A stretch of DNA of 64,000 nt from Rhinopithecus roxellana (taxonomy: Eukaryota > Chordata > Mammalia > Primates > Cercopithecidae), in contig NC_044568.1 of the NCBI RefSeq assembly GCF_007565055.1, forward strand, positions 44,534,156-44,598,155, written 5' to 3'. Below the pieces are notes generated by a model. The model did not search any database and had not been told where the DNA came from. It saw only the letters and a program-made list of their open reading frames with translations. The position numbers and the translations under genes were made by a program. Shown in pieces: positions 62,555 to 64,000 of the stretch (its first letter is position 1; every line of letters begins with the position of its first letter).

Positions 62555-64000
62555 TTGGAACAGTTTGCTAACAGTGTTGTCGTGGATTCTGCACAGTGAT
62601 ATTTGGGAGCCCATAGGGGCCCATGGTGAAAAAGGAAATATCCTCACATAATAACTAGAGAGAAGCCTTCTGAGAGATTGCTTTCTGATGTGTGACTTCA
62701 TCACACAGAATTCCACCCTTCCCTTCGTGGAACACTTTGCTAACAGTGTTGTCGTGGATTCTGCACAGTGATATTTGGGAGCCCATAGGGGCCCATGGTG
62801 AAAAAGGAAGTATCCTCACATGAGAACTAGAGAGAAGCTTTCTGAGAGATTCCTTACTGATGTGTGACTTCATCACACAGAGTTCCACACGTCCCTACTT
62901 GGAACAGTTTGCTAACACTGTTGTCGTGGATTCTGCAAAGTGATATTTGGGAGCCCATTGAGGGCTATTGTGAAAAAGGAAATATCCTCAGATTAAAACA
63001 GGAAAGAAGCCTTCTGAGAAAATGCATTGCCATGTGTGAATGCGACTCACAGAGTTACACGTTTCTCTTCAGTGATTGGTTTGTTAACATAATTTTCTGG
63101 AAACCAGCAATGAGATACTTCATAGCGCAATGAAGCTTACGTTGACAAAGGAAATATCCGCAGATGAAAACTAGAAAGAAGCTTTCTTAGAAAGTTCTTG
63201 GTGATGTGTGTATTCATCTCACAGAGTTACACTTATCTTTCGTGGAGCAGTCCATTAACACTGTCTTTGAGGAACCTGAGAAGGCCTTCTTTGGATCGCA
63301 TTGAGGCCTAAGCGGATAAAGGAAATTTCATCAGTTCAAAACGTGAAAGAAGCTTTCTGAGAAACTTCTTTCTGATCAGTGAGTTCATTTCCCAGACGTA
63401 CAACTTAGATCTCAGGAAGCAGTTTGCTAACACTCTTTTCGTGGAAACTGCAAAGTGATATTTGGGAGCCCATAGGGGCCCATGGTGAAAAAAGAAGAAT
63501 ACTCACATAACAACTAGACAGAAGCTTTCTGAGAGATTGCTTTCTGATGTGTGACTTCATCACACAGAGTTCCACCCTTCCCTTCTTGGAAGAGTTTCCT
63601 AACACTGTTGCCGTGGATTCTGCTATATGATATTTGGGAGCCCATAGGGTCCCATGGTGAAGAAGGAAATATCCTCACATGATAACTAGAGAGAAGCTTT
63701 CTGAGAGATTGATTTCCAATGTGTGACTTCATCACACAGAGTTACACCCTTCCTTTCTTGGTACAGTTTGCTGTTGTGGATTCTGCAAAGTGATATTTGG
63801 GAGCACGTAGGGCCCCAGGGTGAAAAAAGCAGTATCCTCACATAAGAACTGGAGAGAACCTTTCTGAGAGATTTCTTTCTGATGTGTGACTTCATCAAAC
63901 AGAGTTCCACCGTTCACTTCTTGGAACAGTTTGCTAACACTCTTGTCGTAGATTCTCCGAAGTGATATTTGGGACCTCATTGAAGGCTACGGTGAAAAAG
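62555..64000 (+). repeat. Dispersed duplicated segment, right-edge copy with one extra monomer
   Basis: Partner of 34,610-35,884. An additional m4 monomer (about 62,755-62,925) repeats the gattctgcacagtgatattt mark of the one before it. Near 63,765-63,775 six bases (aacact) are missing relative to the internal copy (cagtttgctgttgtgg). The match continues to the last base of the window. Confidence 0.85.

Larger units (their letters stand above)
21872..64000 (+). repeat. Alpha satellite array, right of the LINE-1
   Basis: About 42 kb of the same four-class alpha satellite, same orientation and same period, with no other interspersed element seen. Approximate m1 anchors, within a few bases: 22482, 23340 (hybrid), 23512, 24201, 25062, 25747, 26610, 27638, 28319, 29005, 29692, 30549, 31409, 32265, 33123, 33979, 34840, 35862, 36888, 37570, 38600, 39286, 40488, 41515, 42376, 43405, 44070, 44927, 45611, 46298, 47323, 48011, 49040, 49731, 50755, 51616, 52301, 53330, 54198, 55055, 56088, 56947, 57800, 59166, 60022, 60880, 61920, 62950, 63970. 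The spacings cluster at 4, 5 and 6 monomers. The exceptions are due to a hybrid monomer, a 24-bp deletion, a 12-bp insertion and one 7-monomer block (39,286-40,488). The array runs off the window at its right end. Confidence 0.97.
50988..64000 (+). repeat. Irregular alpha satellite blocks to the right edge
   Basis: About 76 monomers with m1 spacings of 4 to 6 monomers, except about 1,366 bp between 57,800 and 59,166, where one m1 start has been replaced by an m4/m1 hybrid (58,309-58,480). It contains two members of the three-copy family also found at 13.8-15.0 kb, a relative of the tttcccc-type m4 near 59,680, and at the right end a duplicate of 34.6-35.9 kb. Confidence 0.85.

Noticed and set aside
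284..63980. Dozens of short open frames on both strands with similar predicted peptides (for example those beginning MTSSHRVPPFPSW or MLANCSKKGRVELCVMK), looking like a small gene family.
   Set aside because: They recur at multiples of the 171.6-bp satellite period, overlap on opposite strands, begin and end wherever point changes allow, and resemble no known protein. They are translations of alpha satellite.
1..64000. A CRISPR-like or other array of short repeats with spacers.
   Set aside because: The repeat unit fills the whole period with no unique spacers, and the unit length and motifs are those of primate alpha satellite.
1..64000. Orientation switches or inverted satellite blocks.
   Set aside because: Landmark motifs appear on the plus strand throughout; I found no stretch reading in reverse.

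Overview
This window is primate centromeric or pericentromeric DNA. About 57.5 kb of the 64 kb is head-to-tail alpha satellite with a period close to 171.6 bp, all on one strand. It is interrupted once by a full-length but inactivated LINE-1 (15,381-21,860), which itself carries an antisense Alu (17,222-17,523). I see no host protein-coding gene, tRNA, rRNA, CRISPR array or prokaryotic feature. The many short open frames are shadows of the satellite. Old World monkeys (macaque/baboon type) are the best guess for the host: the Alu is a Y-type copy whose right arm reads ccggccactgc where hominoid copies normally read cgcgccactgc, and by eye no monomer carries a CENP-B box. The species call is an inference from these two marks.

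Satellite layout. Four monomer classes recur in a fixed order. I call them m1 (gctcattgaggg near its start), m2 (gcgcaatgaagc), m3 (tcgcattgaggc) and m4 (gcccataggggc). The core order is m1-m2-m3-m4, with m4 usually present one to four times before the next m1. Successive m1 monomers are therefore mostly 4, 5, 6 or 7 monomers apart (about 685, 858, 1,029 or 1,201 bp), with a few shortened or hybrid units.

Regions. 1-15,380: irregular blocks, with 1-858 nearly identical to 6,866-7,723. 15,381-21,860: LINE-1 with 5'UTR, broken ORF1, 63-bp spacer, broken ORF2, 3'UTR and A-tail, flanked by an 11-bp target-site duplication that splits one m2 monomer. 21,872-29,634: irregular blocks. 29,635-34,830: two tandem copies of a 15-monomer (about 2,573 bp) unit made of three pentamers. 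34,831-45,839: irregular blocks. 45,840-50,987: three tandem copies of a 10-monomer (1,716 bp) unit, the most homogeneous part of the window. 50,988-64,000: irregular blocks, including a segment at the right edge that duplicates 34.6-35.9 kb.

How it fits together. The array looks shaped by unequal exchange and local amplification: whole-monomer gains and losses, chimeric monomers, local higher-order repeats and shared dispersed segments. The LINE-1 has two nonsense changes and three single-base deletions and was later hit by the Alu, which suggests that this part of the array is not being rapidly homogenised. The nearby 10-monomer block shows that local amplification did occur. I found no new gene system. 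The points most worth follow-up are the variable-m4 architecture, the two local higher-order repeats and the recurrent m2/m4 chimeric monomers.
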